From Evernia prunastri (taxonomy: Eukaryota; Ascomycota; Lecanoromycetes; Lecanorales; Parmeliaceae): a stretch of 64,000 bases of DNA. The stretch lies in contig NKYR01000019.1 of assembly GCA_003184365.1 (NCBI GenBank), forward strand, positions 340,770 through 404,769, written 5' to 3'. The position numbers and the translations under genes were made by a program. The notes beneath the pieces are model-generated. The model worked only from the letters and a program-made list of their open reading frames with translations, had not been told where the DNA came from and made no database searches. The first letter of the stretch is position 1; each line of letters starts with the position of its first letter. This document shows, piece after piece, positions 22,347-32,344 of this stretch.

Positions 22347-24809
22347 TCAGCCAATGTTGAACTCGCTCGCACCGGCCATATGCTCCTTCATCTTCGAGCG
22401 CATCTTCTTCGCCGCGTCCTGCCCATCGCTAGGAGGCAGGTCCAGATCTTCCTTCCCTGTCCTCTTTTCTCTGCCCGAACCATCACCGTCAGCACCACCA
22501 CCTTTACTACCCTTGACAAACTTCCTCTTCTCCCCCTCATCCCGCTTCGTCGGCCTTCCTCCCCCGATGCTGTTCCCCCGAACCATGTTCCCCGGCCTCT
22601 CCCTCAACGCGAACGCCTTGGCCAAATGCCCCAAATGCAGCCCCTTGACGTCGAACATGCCCCTCTCCTTGGCCACGTGCGTCGCGTACGCCCGGACGTG
22701 GCTCACGTACGCCTTGCGCGCCATCTCGCCCGCCCGCTTGTCCTCGACGACCCAGCGCTCCAGCTCGAGCTGCCACTCCGTCGCTTCCTCGTCCCACTTC
22801 CCTCCGCCGGCGCCTTCGGACTCTCTCTTCGCGCCCGCGATCCCTTTTCCGAATCCCCGCCGCAGCACGTCTTCCGCGCCCTCTCCTCTGACCGTGCTCC
22901 CGCCGGCGCATTCCCTCAGCACGTCCACGTAGCCTTCCTCCGGCCCCGGCATCAGGAAGCAGCACGCCCTGCCCTCGTTGCCGGCCCTCGCCGTCCGCCC
23001 CACGCGGTGCAGGTGGTCGTCCGCGAAGAAGGGCGGGTCGTATTCGATCACCAGGTCGATGTTGGGCAGATCGAGGCCCCGGGACGCGACGTCGGTGCAG
23101 AGCAGGATGGAGGGGTCCGAGGACCGCGTGAACGACTGCAGCGTGGCCGTCCGTAGCGGTTGGGCGAGGGAGCCGTGCAGCTCGTAGAGCGTTAGGCCCG
23201 GGTTGGAAGGCGAGGCCAGGCCGGACGCCGGCGCTACCGTGGGCATTTCTGGTTTTGTGCTTTTTTGATTTGTTTCTGGCATATTCGCCCGGGTCGGAGC
23301 ATCTTGGGTCCCGGGTATTTTGCGGGTTTGATGAATCTTGGTGTTTTGATCAGAGGACGTGGTTTCTTTTGGCGGCTGGGCCTCTCGTCGTGAGAAAGCT
23401 TGGAAGTGGAAATCCACGCTGTCGGCGCAAGATAGGAAGACGATAGCCTTCATGACTGTGCCTTTCCGTGAAAACGTGCGCTTGAGTAGCGCAGCGAGCG
23501 TGACCAGGCGTTGTTTCGGAGGCACCACAACGTATGACTGCTTCAGCTGCGCCGGCGCTAGGAAAGCCGCCTCCTTCTCCTCCTGCTTATTGCCTGAAAC
23601 ATCATGTGTGTCTACGGAGGTTCCGGGATCAGCTTTTATGTGCACGGCATCTTTGAGACTTATCTCCCCCAGTCTCTGCACTCCCATCTTCATCGTCGCG
23701 CTACACATGACCGTGGTCCTCTTTTCCGGCAGTCCTTCTACCCGCCTTCTCAACCTCCATTCCCCTCGTTTCTCGTCCTTGCGCTTCGCCAATGTTTGCA
23801 CAATGCCTTTGATGTCCTCCTCGAATCCCAGTTCCATGAGACGATCCCCTTCGTCGAGCACCAGCCACCGTACGTTCCCCACGTCCAGGACCTCTGTGTT
23901 CTCTAAATGATCCACTAGCCTACCAGGAGTCGCGACAAGGATATTGAGACCTTTTCGTAATCGCGCCTTTTCGTGATTCTTTACAGCGCCACCTGTGACG
24001 GTACCAGCGACGAGCCAGGGCATGGGACGCAGCAGGCGGGTGAGGACGGCGGAAATCTGGTGCGTGAGTTCACGGGTCGGAGCGAGGATGAGAGCGAAGA
24101 GGCCGGATGTACGGTCAATCGTCTTCTTCTCGTTTGTCCCTTCCTTCTCCGCGGAACCAGTGCCTCCATTCGGGATCAGCGGCGGGGCACTGGAAAGAGC
24201 CAGAACCCGCTGTAAAATTGGGAGAAGATAAGCCAACGTCTTCCCAGACCCTGTTTCCGCTTGTATAAACGCGTCACTGTCTTCATGGAGTAATTGCGTT
24301 ATGGTTGCTTTTTGAATTGCGGTTGGGGCCGTAAGATTGAGATTTTGAATCAGATGGGTGGAAAGGAATGAGGAGAGCCCGAGAGAGGTAAAAGAGGAGA
24401 GGTTGGCGTCAAGTGGGGCATTGGAAGGGAACGGGGCAGGAGCATCCTCAGTCTGTGTTTCCTTCGCTGTTGATGATTTGGTGGAGGGGTTGTAGGTGAA
24501 GAGAGAGGAGACTACTTCATGCGGTTTCGATTTGGCGTGACTGTTCCGAGATTGAGCGCTTGGCGCACCATTGACCTTTTGTCTCTTAGCAGGTCTTAAA
24601 CTTTCTTCATCTGTACCGATCTCCCTCGTCTTCGTGGGGACGGCATTGCTTCCTGTGAGAGTCCCGTTCGTTTGATTTTTCTCCCTCCGGCGTTGTAAGC
24701 TTTTCTTTGCTTGCAGTCTGTCTCTCCAACGGCCACCTTTGAAAACGGGTTTTATCCCTAATGAGTCTTCTCCAACGGAGAAGTTCATCAACATACCATC
24801 ATCAGCCAT
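22347..24809 (-). CDS. DBP7: DEAD-box ATP-dependent RNA helicase DBP7
   Basis: Nucleolar helicase for 60S ribosome assembly. One exon, 820 residues. The start is the ATG at 24809 (MADDGMLMNFSVG, the usual DBP7 opening); the frame continues upstream only from a TTG. A basic N-terminal domain leads to the Q-motif region (FTSLGLSSFLSTHLIQNLNL), motif I AETGSGKT, PTRELTHQ, TPGRL, motif II DEGD (in place of DEAD, as in DBP7), CSATM, SRGLDLPNIDLVIEYD and HRVGRTAR. The C-terminal extension ends MKEHMAGASEFNIG. A low-complexity insert separates the two RecA lobes. The C-terminal third is far richer in GC than the rest. Confidence 0.95.
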   Translation of the reverse strand: MADDGMLMNFSVGEDSLGIKPVFKGGRWRDRLQAKKSLQRRREKNQTNGTLTGSNAVPTKTREIGTDEESLRPAKRQKVNGAPSAQSRNSHAKSKPHEVVSSLFTYNPSTKSSTAKETQTEDAPAPFPSNAPLDANLSSFTSLGLSSFLSTHLIQNLNLTAPTAIQKATITQLLHEDSDAFIQAETGSGKTLAYLLPILQRVLALSSAPPLIPNGGTGSAEKEGTNEKKTIDRTSGLFALILAPTRELTHQISAVLTRLLRPMPWLVAGTVTGGAVKNHEKARLRKGLNILVATPGRLVDHLENTEVLDVGNVRWLVLDEGDRLMELGFEEDIKGIVQTLAKRKDEKRGEWRLRRRVEGLPEKRTTVMCSATMKMGVQRLGEISLKDAVHIKADPGTSVDTHDVSGNKQEEKEAAFLAPAQLKQSYVVVPPKQRLVTLAALLKRTFSRKGTVMKAIVFLSCADSVDFHFQAFSRREAQPPKETTSSDQNTKIHQTRKIPGTQDAPTRANMPETNQKSTKPEMPTVAPASGLASPSNPGLTLYELHGSLAQPLRTATLQSFTRSSDPSILLCTDVASRGLDLPNIDLVIEYDPPFFADDHLHRVGRTARAGNEGRACCFLMPGPEEGYVDVLRECAGGSTVRGEGAEDVLRRGFGKGIAGAKRESEGAGGGKWDEEATEWQLELERWVVEDKRAGEMARKAYVSHVRAYATHVAKERGMFDVKGLHLGHLAKAFALRERPGNMVRGNSIGGGRPTKRDEGEKRKFVKGSKGGGADGDGSGREKRTGKEDLDLPPSDGQDAAKKMRSKMKEHMAGASEFNIG

Positions 24810-25115
24810 GTCGTTGGTGGGAGCTTGACCACCTCGTGCAAGTGAGCTTTCCCCCACAATCAAAAGTTTCGAAGATCTGGAAAGTTTTCCCGATTATTAA
24901 GCGCTAGCGTGATAAGTGCCAAGATTTCAACGGATCCCGGGCTTATGCAAGTGCCGCTGTCAGCTCCCTCTTTCCTTTAGCCAGCAGTATTCGATTCCAC
25001 GTCTCACTACCATCTTATGCTCCGTATTGCTCCTGATAAAAGCTTTCTCTTAGGCAAACATCTCCTTCCATTCTCGCGTCTCACTTCTTTACAGCGGCCT
25101 CACAGACGTACAAGC

Positions 25116-25679
25116 ATGGCAGAAGCATTGCAACCTCTCAGTCGCGAAGATAGAGATACTTATGCCAGGATGGGAACTACTATGGAACTCTTTCACAACA
25201 GCTTCAGAAATACCTGGAAGATTCTCTACGGAGCTTGTTCGAGCGGAAAGCGTCCAGCGAATATGAGTATAAGACAGTTCCTGAACACCGGTTCTGAGTT
25301 CGCTCATCATCTCACTATGCATCATACCATCGGTAATCCTACATTTCTAGTGTTCGCCATCTGGTGTCGCTTGCTAACAATTATTCTAGAGGAGCAACAC
25401 ATTTTCCCCGTACTTGCGCAGAGGATGCCGGCATTCAAGAAAGAATTGGAACTCCTCACTCAGCATAAGCAGATACATAATGGCCTAGAGAAATTCGAGG
25501 CATATATCGACGATTGCAAAGCCGGAAAACGTGACATGCGGATGGATGAGCTCAAAGAGATCATGGATTCATTCGGCACGGTTCTCTGGGCCCATCTGCA
25601 AGATGAGGTTGATCAGCTCTCCGTTGATAACATGAGGAAGTATTGGACCTTGGACGAAGTAAGAAGGCTCCCAATGTGA
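25116..25679 (+). CDS. Hemerythrin-like HHE-domain protein
   Basis: Small four-helix protein that may bind a di-iron centre. Its fungal role is unknown. Exons 25116-25332 and 25390-25679 give 168 residues. The 57-bp intron has a CTAAC branch site and TAG acceptor. It is in frame without stops, so retention would insert 19 residues between MHHTI and EEQHIFPVL. Spliced, the core reads HLTMHHTIEEQHIFPVL followed by LTQHKQIHNGLEKFEAYI, the His/Glu pattern of HHE domains. An in-frame upstream ATG at 25017 would add 33 basic residues resembling a mitochondrial leader, so the start is open. It is divergent from DBP7. Confidence 0.8.
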   Translation: MAEALQPLSREDRDTYARMGTTMELFHNSFRNTWKILYGACSSGKRPANMSIRQFLNTGSEFAHHLTMHHTIGNPTFLVFAIWCRLLTIILEEQHIFPVLAQRMPAFKKELELLTQHKQIHNGLEKFEAYIDDCKAGKRDMRMDELKEIMDSFGTVLWAHLQDEVDQLSVDNMRKYWTLDEVRRLPM

Positions 25680-26833
25680 TGAAGCTACTCCACTCTGCTA
25701 TACCACCCACGCCCTCGCCTAAGATATTCAGGTGATACGATAGGTGTCAAGCCTGATGCGTTAGCAATCAAAGGATGATTCCAATTCGTGCTGCCAGTAT
25801 GCCAAAGACAGCACGAAATAATAGAAATGTAGCGAGCTCGAGGGCTATTGCATCCCTCGCAGGTACGGACACACTTGGCTCACCATGCTGTAGCAATACG
25901 CTGGAGGTATCAAGAGCATTACCATACATTATGAGTGCTGTGGAGATGAAGTACTGGAGGAAACATGGAAGCTCGTGAAGGAATATCACATAGGGCGATT
26001 TGGTCGCGTGACACATGTTTCGAAGCAATCGATCAGACTAGCCAGTCACTGCTTTGGTGTTTGCATACTTCGTTGCAAAACCAGAAGGTGAGAGAAGGCG
26101 GTCCGATCAGGGTTTTCCTACACTGTCAACATTGGCTTCCCTACACAATGGTGGAAGGTTTTGATGCACCGCAATCTGTGATTTCCATGTCACGGAACTG
26201 CCCTGCAGCCATATTCGCTTTTGAGAACGTTCAGCATTCTCTGTCAACTGTCGTCGCCTTTTCGTTTCGCTTTTGCTTCCGCAACACGACTTTCCAAAAG
26301 ACTGAACCTGCGGGAGAAGAGATTCGCTACGTTAGACACCTCTAATTAGGACCAAGGCTGCACCCATCAGAGAGCTGAAGGGGAAAGTCGAACAATTCGA
26401 AGAGCATAAGTCACACAATACCGAGCTTTAAATGAGTATCGGGCGAAGTAGGCTTCAGAGCCCGATACTACGATACTACGACTAATGAATTTCAACCGCT
26501 GAAGAATGTAGCACAATGATAGACCAGCAAAACACTTAGCCAACAATTCCAACCTGGAATCTGAAATTGAGATCTTTTAACACATCCGAGGTTGATCCGT
26601 CATTTAGACGGAAAGGAAGCCGAAAGCTAAGCAGATTGTTGAATGCCAATAATCATGTGCATGGATCCAAAAGTATCGAGAAGGACGAGAGCTTGAATTA
26701 GTCAGGGAGAGCTCGAATCATTGAGCCGAGATGGGCGTCACTCAATGGGATCTGGGTTGGCTCAGATGACCTCTTGCAGGACGTTATTCGTGCCATGAAT
26801 GGCGAATAACGCGTGGAGGTCGAGGGAGATAGA
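25680..26833. other. Gene-poor spacer
   Basis: No family is recognised on either strand. A minus-strand open stretch at 25,768-26,028 translates to a hydrophobic segment (ALELATFLLFRAVFGILAA) that could be a relic of a membrane protein. It has no convincing start or neighbours. Confidence 0.35.
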
Positions 26834-27519
26834 ATGGTACGCGAAATAGATGCTGCAGGGCGTGAGATTAATTATTGCAGGCAAGAGGATGACAAATCCA
26901 AGGCCCGGCCGTCGAGCAGAATCTACGTTGAGCAGCAGATATGCGAGGTATGTGGGGAGTAAGATTCAGCGGTGAGTATTGGATCGCCATGACCGTCTAA
27001 GTCCGCCCTGACCAAATTGTAGGCTATAGCGGATCGTTGCTATGCAACTACCAAAGCCAACCTTGAGCAAGGACAGAAGCGAACGAATTCGGTTTTTTCC
27101 CGTTCAGACCTCACCTCACCCCGGTTTCTAAGTCTCTTAGTCATTCAACACAAGGAGTAGCGAATCTTTTCGAACCTTCAAACTCGACCGTTGCGGCGAA
27201 CCTGGATAAGCGGTCGGCAGAGATAGTGGAGGAGACTCCAAATCACCAGGAAGCCTTGCAGAGTCATCAAGCGCTCGAAGAAGAAGCAAAAGAGCTGGCT
27301 AACCAGGTATTCGCTCCTGAAAGCGTTGAGTCTCAGTCTTGGATCGAGCCCAACACGAAGATGGAGCCGCAGAGCGAGCTCGACACCCAGGTCGCGGAGC
27401 TCGAGCGTCTACAGAACAAAGCAGCTACCGGAAACAACAGTCCTGTGGTATCGCATGAAGAAAGATACGCCATCCTTTATCATCATCATCAGCACTCACA
27501 AGAATCACAAAGTCTTTGA
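26834..27519 (+). pseudogene. Possible decayed gene encoding a Glu/Gln-rich coiled-coil protein
   Basis: An ATG at 26834 opens 38 codons ending at a GTATGT donor (26948). A matching acceptor at 27022, with CTGACC branch-like sequence, leads into EAIADRCYATTKANLEQGQ, which runs to a stop at 27158. A second frame then carries STQGVANLFEPSNSTV and a charged stretch (QALEEEAKELANQV) up to 27519. The intron-like join and coiled-coil composition suggest a real gene. The frame change suggests decay or a missed intron. No family recognised. Confidence 0.3.
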
Positions 27520-28621
27520 ATTCCTTCATCGGGAGGTGGCAGAGGATGATGGCAAAAATTGCGAAAAATGTTGCCGGAATGCTTAGAGACCCACTGACAA
27601 GCAATGGACGAGCAGTCACTGAGGCGAAATTTGCAAAAAACCGCTAGAGACCCGTTCAGCAAGAGAAAAAAACTCCTCGAGCAGCGGCTGGTCAACGCAG
27701 GGGCACAGACCTCAACCGATCGAGTAATTGTTGAGGTCGCACCCGCGAGAAGGGAAGTCTTGTGGATGCTGGAATTAGGATGTCGAAGTCTCTCTTCACG
27801 AAGCAGACGCTGCGCCGTCGTTCAAGAAGCCAGGGGGAGTCTGAGATTTTGAAGTAGTGCGGTTCTCAAGCCATGCCAGTACTAGCTGGCTGGTCTATCG
27901 CTTCCATGTGTCCTGCGACGCTATGGTTAGGCGGGCAGCGCTCATATGTTCTCTGGGACCGCAAGACATGAGGGACATCTAAGCAAGGGCATGATAACGA
28001 TGAAAGTAGCAATGATTCTTCCAAGACTGATCTTCCAAGCATGGCAGCAAAGGTAGTTTTCCACTTGTGAGGGGGGTGTCGTGGAGTTGTCGGTCAACAT
28101 CGTGTCAATGTCGCAGTGCACCGTCTTCTTGAAGTAACATTTCTTATACACGCTAATAACTAGTTGACATGGGGGGCTGAAGAGGGGTTAACGCCTGTGC
28201 AACAGACAAAGGCTGTAAAAAGGGTGGTACGAGACGATAATCATCATAGGCAAAACTCGGCATCCATGGCCGTTGCAATGCTTGACACACATGATGACAT
28301 GAATTTCTGTTTTCCTGCCTGACATCTCAAGCTCTCCACAAGTGTACGGACAGCAAGGCACGCACAAATCCCTTCTTCTATGGAGACGCGCGATGAGTGC
28401 TGTGACAAACGGGAAGGATTGATTAGTCCAATATTTGCCCACGTGACAAGATGACTAAGGTACGAATGACACCATAGGCGAGAAAGGCCCAGCTTCGGCA
28501 AGCTTTCCGGTGTCGCCTGACTAACTATTCCAGTGTTAAATATCTTTCAATCACCAGGATGATGTCTTTGCATAGATTTGTTTGCAGCCCATCAAAATTC
28601 AAGACATTGAGAGTAGCAAGC
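27520..28621. other. Gene-poor spacer before the metabolic block
   Basis: Short open frames only. An Arg/Lys/Glu-rich plus-strand stretch (27,604-27,852) may continue the decayed coiled-coil gene. The last 60 bases may be an N-terminal extension of the P5C reductase (ATG at 28559). Nothing else was recognised. Confidence 0.35.
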
Positions 28622-29553
28622 ATGGCATGTCCCTGGCAAAAATTTCACATTGCAGTCCTTGGATGCGGTAAACATCATCACTCCGAGCACGCTGGGCCGA
28701 GTAAGACGTTGACCTTGCATCAGGTTTCATGGGAACGGCCATCTTGAAGGGCCTACTGAACAAGACCAGACGAGAAGGGGACAATCCATCTGTCAAGTAC
28801 ACAGCCTGGGTTCGATCCCCAACATCACTAGAGCGTCTTCACAACTCACTGGGCGGGGATGAAAAGCAAGTCAGTTGTGTGGGTGGCGGAGATGTCGTGG
28901 ACACTATTACGCCCGCAGACGTCGTTATTCTCGGCTTTCCTCCCGCAGAGCTCAATGCTGTCTTTCGTGTTACGGGATTGGCTGATGCGCTGCGGGGCAA
29001 ATTGATTGTCAGTCTTCTGGCAGGCGTCTCCTATCAACAAATGGCGACCGCCTTGCAATCAGATAAGGAGGCACCTCTGCGTCATCACGTGTTGCGAGTC
29101 ATCCCAAGCATCGGCGCTAAGATCAATGACTCGGTAACGCTGATCGCGGAGACGGCGTATGCAGGTCATGAGCAACAAAAAGTTACGACCTGGATGTTTC
29201 AGCAATTGGGCCAACTACAGTGGCTACCCGAATCACTCATGGACGAGGCGACTGCTGCTCAGGCCGCTTGCAATGCGCTGACCATAGTGGCCATCGATGC
29301 CATAGTCGACGCCAGCGTTGCTGAAGGAATCCCACGTTCGGCAGCTATGAAGCTGGCCGCCGCCTCCTTGCGGAGTTCATCGGGACTCCTGCTGGATGGC
29401 GGCATGACACCCGAATCTCTGAAAGAATCCATGTCGGTCCCCAAGGGGATTACCATCAATTCTCTTTTGGAGCTCGAGCGTGGACATGCTCGATCTGCAG
29501 TTTCCGACGCTGTTCGGCACGCTATACAATACACCAGAAAAATGTCGGCCTAG
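28622..29553 (+). CDS. Pyrroline-5-carboxylate reductase-like enzyme
   Basis: NAD(P)H-dependent reductase of the P5CR family, which reduces cyclic imino acids such as P5C to proline or P6C to pipecolate. Exons 28622-28667 and 28724-29553 give 291 residues. The 56-bp intron splits the Rossmann motif, and splicing makes VLGCGFMGTAILKGLL. Further marks are ADVVILGFPPAEL, GKLIVSLLAGVSYQQM, VIPSIGAKINDSVTLI (family: MPNTP) and the C-terminal DEATAAQAACNAL with the GMTPESLKE block. An in-frame ATG at 28559 would add 21 residues (MMSLHRFVCSPSKF..). It looks diverged from the usual fungal Pro3. Its neighbour is proline dehydrogenase, the opposite direction in proline metabolism, so it may be a paralog with another imino substrate. 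Confidence 0.85.
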
Positions 29554-30206
29554 CCATTCTTCCCTTTGCCGCATGAGCTGGCGCCATCGGCCTGAATCTT
29601 GAAATCGATATGATGCACATTGACGTCTTCGCGCAGCATAGATAGAGATAAAGGCATGCTTCAGATACCCCACGCTCAAAGCTTGTTCACCGCTTTTGCG
29701 TGGCCGGAGGGAAGTCTTCGGATTACCCCGCATGGCGGGATGGCAGCTCTTCTTTGCGTTGGTCTAGTAGGCGATGTGTTGTAGATTACTTCGGTCTTGA
29801 TAACCACAAGCGAGACCATAAACACGGCTTCCTTTCCGATAAGTCTAGGCTGATCTGGATGACTAGCCGAAGACCACGCGAGATCCAGAAGTCCCCGGCA
29901 ATAAGCCCTACATCCTCCACATCTCGACCCATGGGAGAAGATATCAACATCGGGGACTTTGACTTTCTCGTCCCGTAACGAATTGATACCCGTAGTCGAG
30001 CCATACTGTACGGCCGACTGCCGGAGGTACGTATCGATGTTACAGCATCCAGCCACCTAAGCTCTGGCACTGAAGGTTCCGTTGGCACCCCGCTTGGTCG
30101 GCAGCGACGCTCTAGGTCGACATCATCTATTAGATATACTGAGCGTTGTCGACACTGTGAAGCCTTTGTTGTCCGTACATTTGTAGTGTCTATATTGGTA
30201 ACCGCA
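29554..30206. other. Spacer between P5C reductase and proline dehydrogenase
   Basis: About 650 bp containing the proline dehydrogenase promoter. Minus-strand open stretches here show no family similarity. No clear regulatory motif. Confidence 0.35.
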
Positions 30207-31574
30207 ATGCCTATCACTGCACCGACCAGATGCCCCCAGTTGCTGCATTCCACCTTGTCGTTCAGTTTCGTGCGTTTCCCTTCGAGATTACATACTACAT
30301 TTGCACGAAACTCATCGAAAGATGCGTCCTTGACCGACAAGAGACTTGCAATCTTCCCTGACCGCTCGGATTTGAGGGCAGCAGAGCCCCTAGCATTGGC
30401 TCGTCTCCCTACTGCAAGTGTTTTCAGAAGTCTATTGCTCGGTGCTTTCTTTTCCTCGTCTATTCTCTTCACGCCTGGATTTGCGCTCTTGAAGAAGATC
30501 TCCCACTCTCCGTCACCCATACTGAACCCGGACAAGAATCGGATCTTGAGAGCTATAGTCAAGCCATTGGTGTATGACCAATTCTGCGCTGGAACAAATC
30601 GATCGGAGATTCAAGCAAGTATTTCGCAAATCAAATCCCTCGGCTTTTCGGGGGTCATACTTTGCTACGGTAAAGAGATTGAAATTCAGAAGCCCAGCCA
30701 ACCCCATGAGAATGATCTTGATCATTCGCAGCAAGAATTCGATCAAGAGCTGGATTTGTGGAAGCATGGTAATCTAGAGACGCTGGGCATTATAGGTGAT
30801 GGAGACTACTTAGGCATGAAGTATGAAGCTCCAATATCTCTGCGAGGAGAGCCTTGATTGATCTCAATGAGCAGATATACCGGCGCCGGAAAAGTAATCA
30901 CCGATGACCTCCTGCAAGGCAACGACCCTCCTCGAGCATTCGTGGAAGCCATGGACGCCATCGTACAGAAAGCGATGGCTCAGAACTGCAGGATCTGGAT
31001 CGACGCCGAACAGCAGGTCCTGCAGCCTTCCATCGACCGCTGGACGATCGAGCTGATGCGCAAGTACAACCGCAACGGCAAAGCCGTGCTGTACAACACC
31101 CTCCAAGCCTACCTCAAAGCGTCGCGGGAGAAGCTCGAGCACCAGCTCCAACTCGCTCACCGAGAAGGCTGGACCCTCGCCGTCAAGCTCGTCCGCGGAG
31201 CCTACATCTCAAACGACATGCGGGACCGCATCCATGACACCAAAGCCCAGACGGACGACTCCTACAACGGCACCGTGCGGGACCTCCTCGGCGGCACCGT
31301 CGCCGGCGTCCCGCCGCACGACGACTTCCCCCAGATGCGGCTCTTCCTCGCCGGCCACAACGCCACCAGCGTCGCCACTGCGAGCGGTCTGGTACGCGAC
31401 CTGCAGGCACGGGGCGCGCTGAAGACGCTGCCGGAGTTCGGGCAGCTGCAGGGCATGGCGGACCAGCTCGGCTGCGAACTGCTGCAGCACGGCGAGGACG
31501 CGGCGGCGGCGGCGGGGCGCGCTCCGGGCGCGCGCCCGGTGCTGATCCCGCGGGTGTACAAGTGCTTGACGTAG
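30207..31574 (+). CDS. Proline dehydrogenase, truncated by a TAG near the 3' end
   Basis: FAD enzyme of the mitochondrial inner membrane oxidising proline (or hydroxyproline) to P5C. Exons 30207-30820 and 30875-31574 give 437 residues to the TAG. The first ATG is 30207, and the N-terminus (MPITAPTRCPQLLHSTLSF) is basic and Ser-rich, a plausible mitochondrial leader. Marks are YDQFCAGTNRSEI, GFSGVILCYGKEI, GNLETLGIIGDGDY, YTGAGK, RIWIDAEQQ, VLYNTLQAYL, KLVRGAYI, FLAGHNA and LIPRVYKCLT. The next codon is TAG (31572-31574) where the family has TGG, and the frame then continues with the conserved C-terminal helix. Exon 2 is strongly GC-rich, exon 1 is not. The allele may be dead, misread or read through. 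Confidence 0.88.
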
Positions 31575-31730
31575 GGCAGCGTGAGGGAGTGCATGCAGTA
31601 CCTGGTGCGGAGGGCGGTGGAGAACCGGGGCGCGACGGGGGCGGTGAAAGATGGTATGCCGGCGCTCGCGAGGGAGTTGAGACGGAGGATGATTGATGCG
31701 TTGATGGGACGGCAACGGACGTCACGGTAA
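31572..31730 (+). pseudogene. Conserved C-terminal coding segment of proline dehydrogenase beyond the TAG
   Basis: In frame after the TAG are 51 sense codons to a TAA at 31728-31730. They include GSVRECMQYLVRRAVENRG. The RRxxEN motif is the substrate-carboxylate-binding pair of arginines in the last helix of the PRODH barrel, known from PutA. The segment shows that the reading frame was full length (about 489 residues) until recently. Confidence 0.85.
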
Positions 31731-32344
31731 ATAATGTTGCTACAATAATGACATGTTCTGCGTGCGTCGATAGCAAGACTGGTTGGTTGGTTATATGATG
31801 GACTACGTTTAAAGCGCCCTGCTTTACTGCTCGTCTTCCTCACGCCATGAGTTCTAATTCTAATTAAAGCTCTGGCTTGCGCCGATACATTCTCACGCAC
31901 CCTTTCTCTCTTCGAGCCTCGAGGACGTAGCGTGATCAGTTCAATTACTACGCCAAGCCAAGCTACCTCCTACATAAGCTGCTTTAGGTGATTACAAATG
32001 TCCCACTTCACTTCACTTTACCTCAGGTCAGACGCAGGCAAAGCAAAAACCTTTCCGAATTGGAAAGACGGAACAGAATTTGCTTCAAATTGGCTTCGGC
32101 AAGTGCTTTCGGGAAGTCCTCCCGAAATCAACGCTTTTAGGTAGACAGATACCCCTCGGCTGACATTCCGAAGTACCAACCAGTCCAAAAAGTCTAAACT
32201 TGCCCTGAAAGACAGGCTTCACCAGAGGCTGCCTAGACCCCTTCAAAGACACTGCCATTCCCACCGCGACGTCCTCCAACACGTTCCCTAGAACAAAGCA
32301 AGCCAACCACCATCGGAGTCCGCATTTTGCATTTCGCAGTCGCC
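31731..32344. other. Spacer upstream of the aldolase gene
   Basis: About 610 bp. The left part is the proline dehydrogenase 3' flank, the right part the promoter and leader of the DapA-family gene. No RNA gene or clear site recognised. Confidence 0.35.

Noticed and set aside
22380..23156. 258-residue ORF on the plus strand
   Set aside because: Antisense of the GC-rich DBP7 C-terminal part. No family similarity.
28806..28822. tRNA T-arm-like GGGTTCGATCCCC
   Set aside because: It lies in the P5C reductase coding exon, and no acceptor, D or anticodon stems fit around it.
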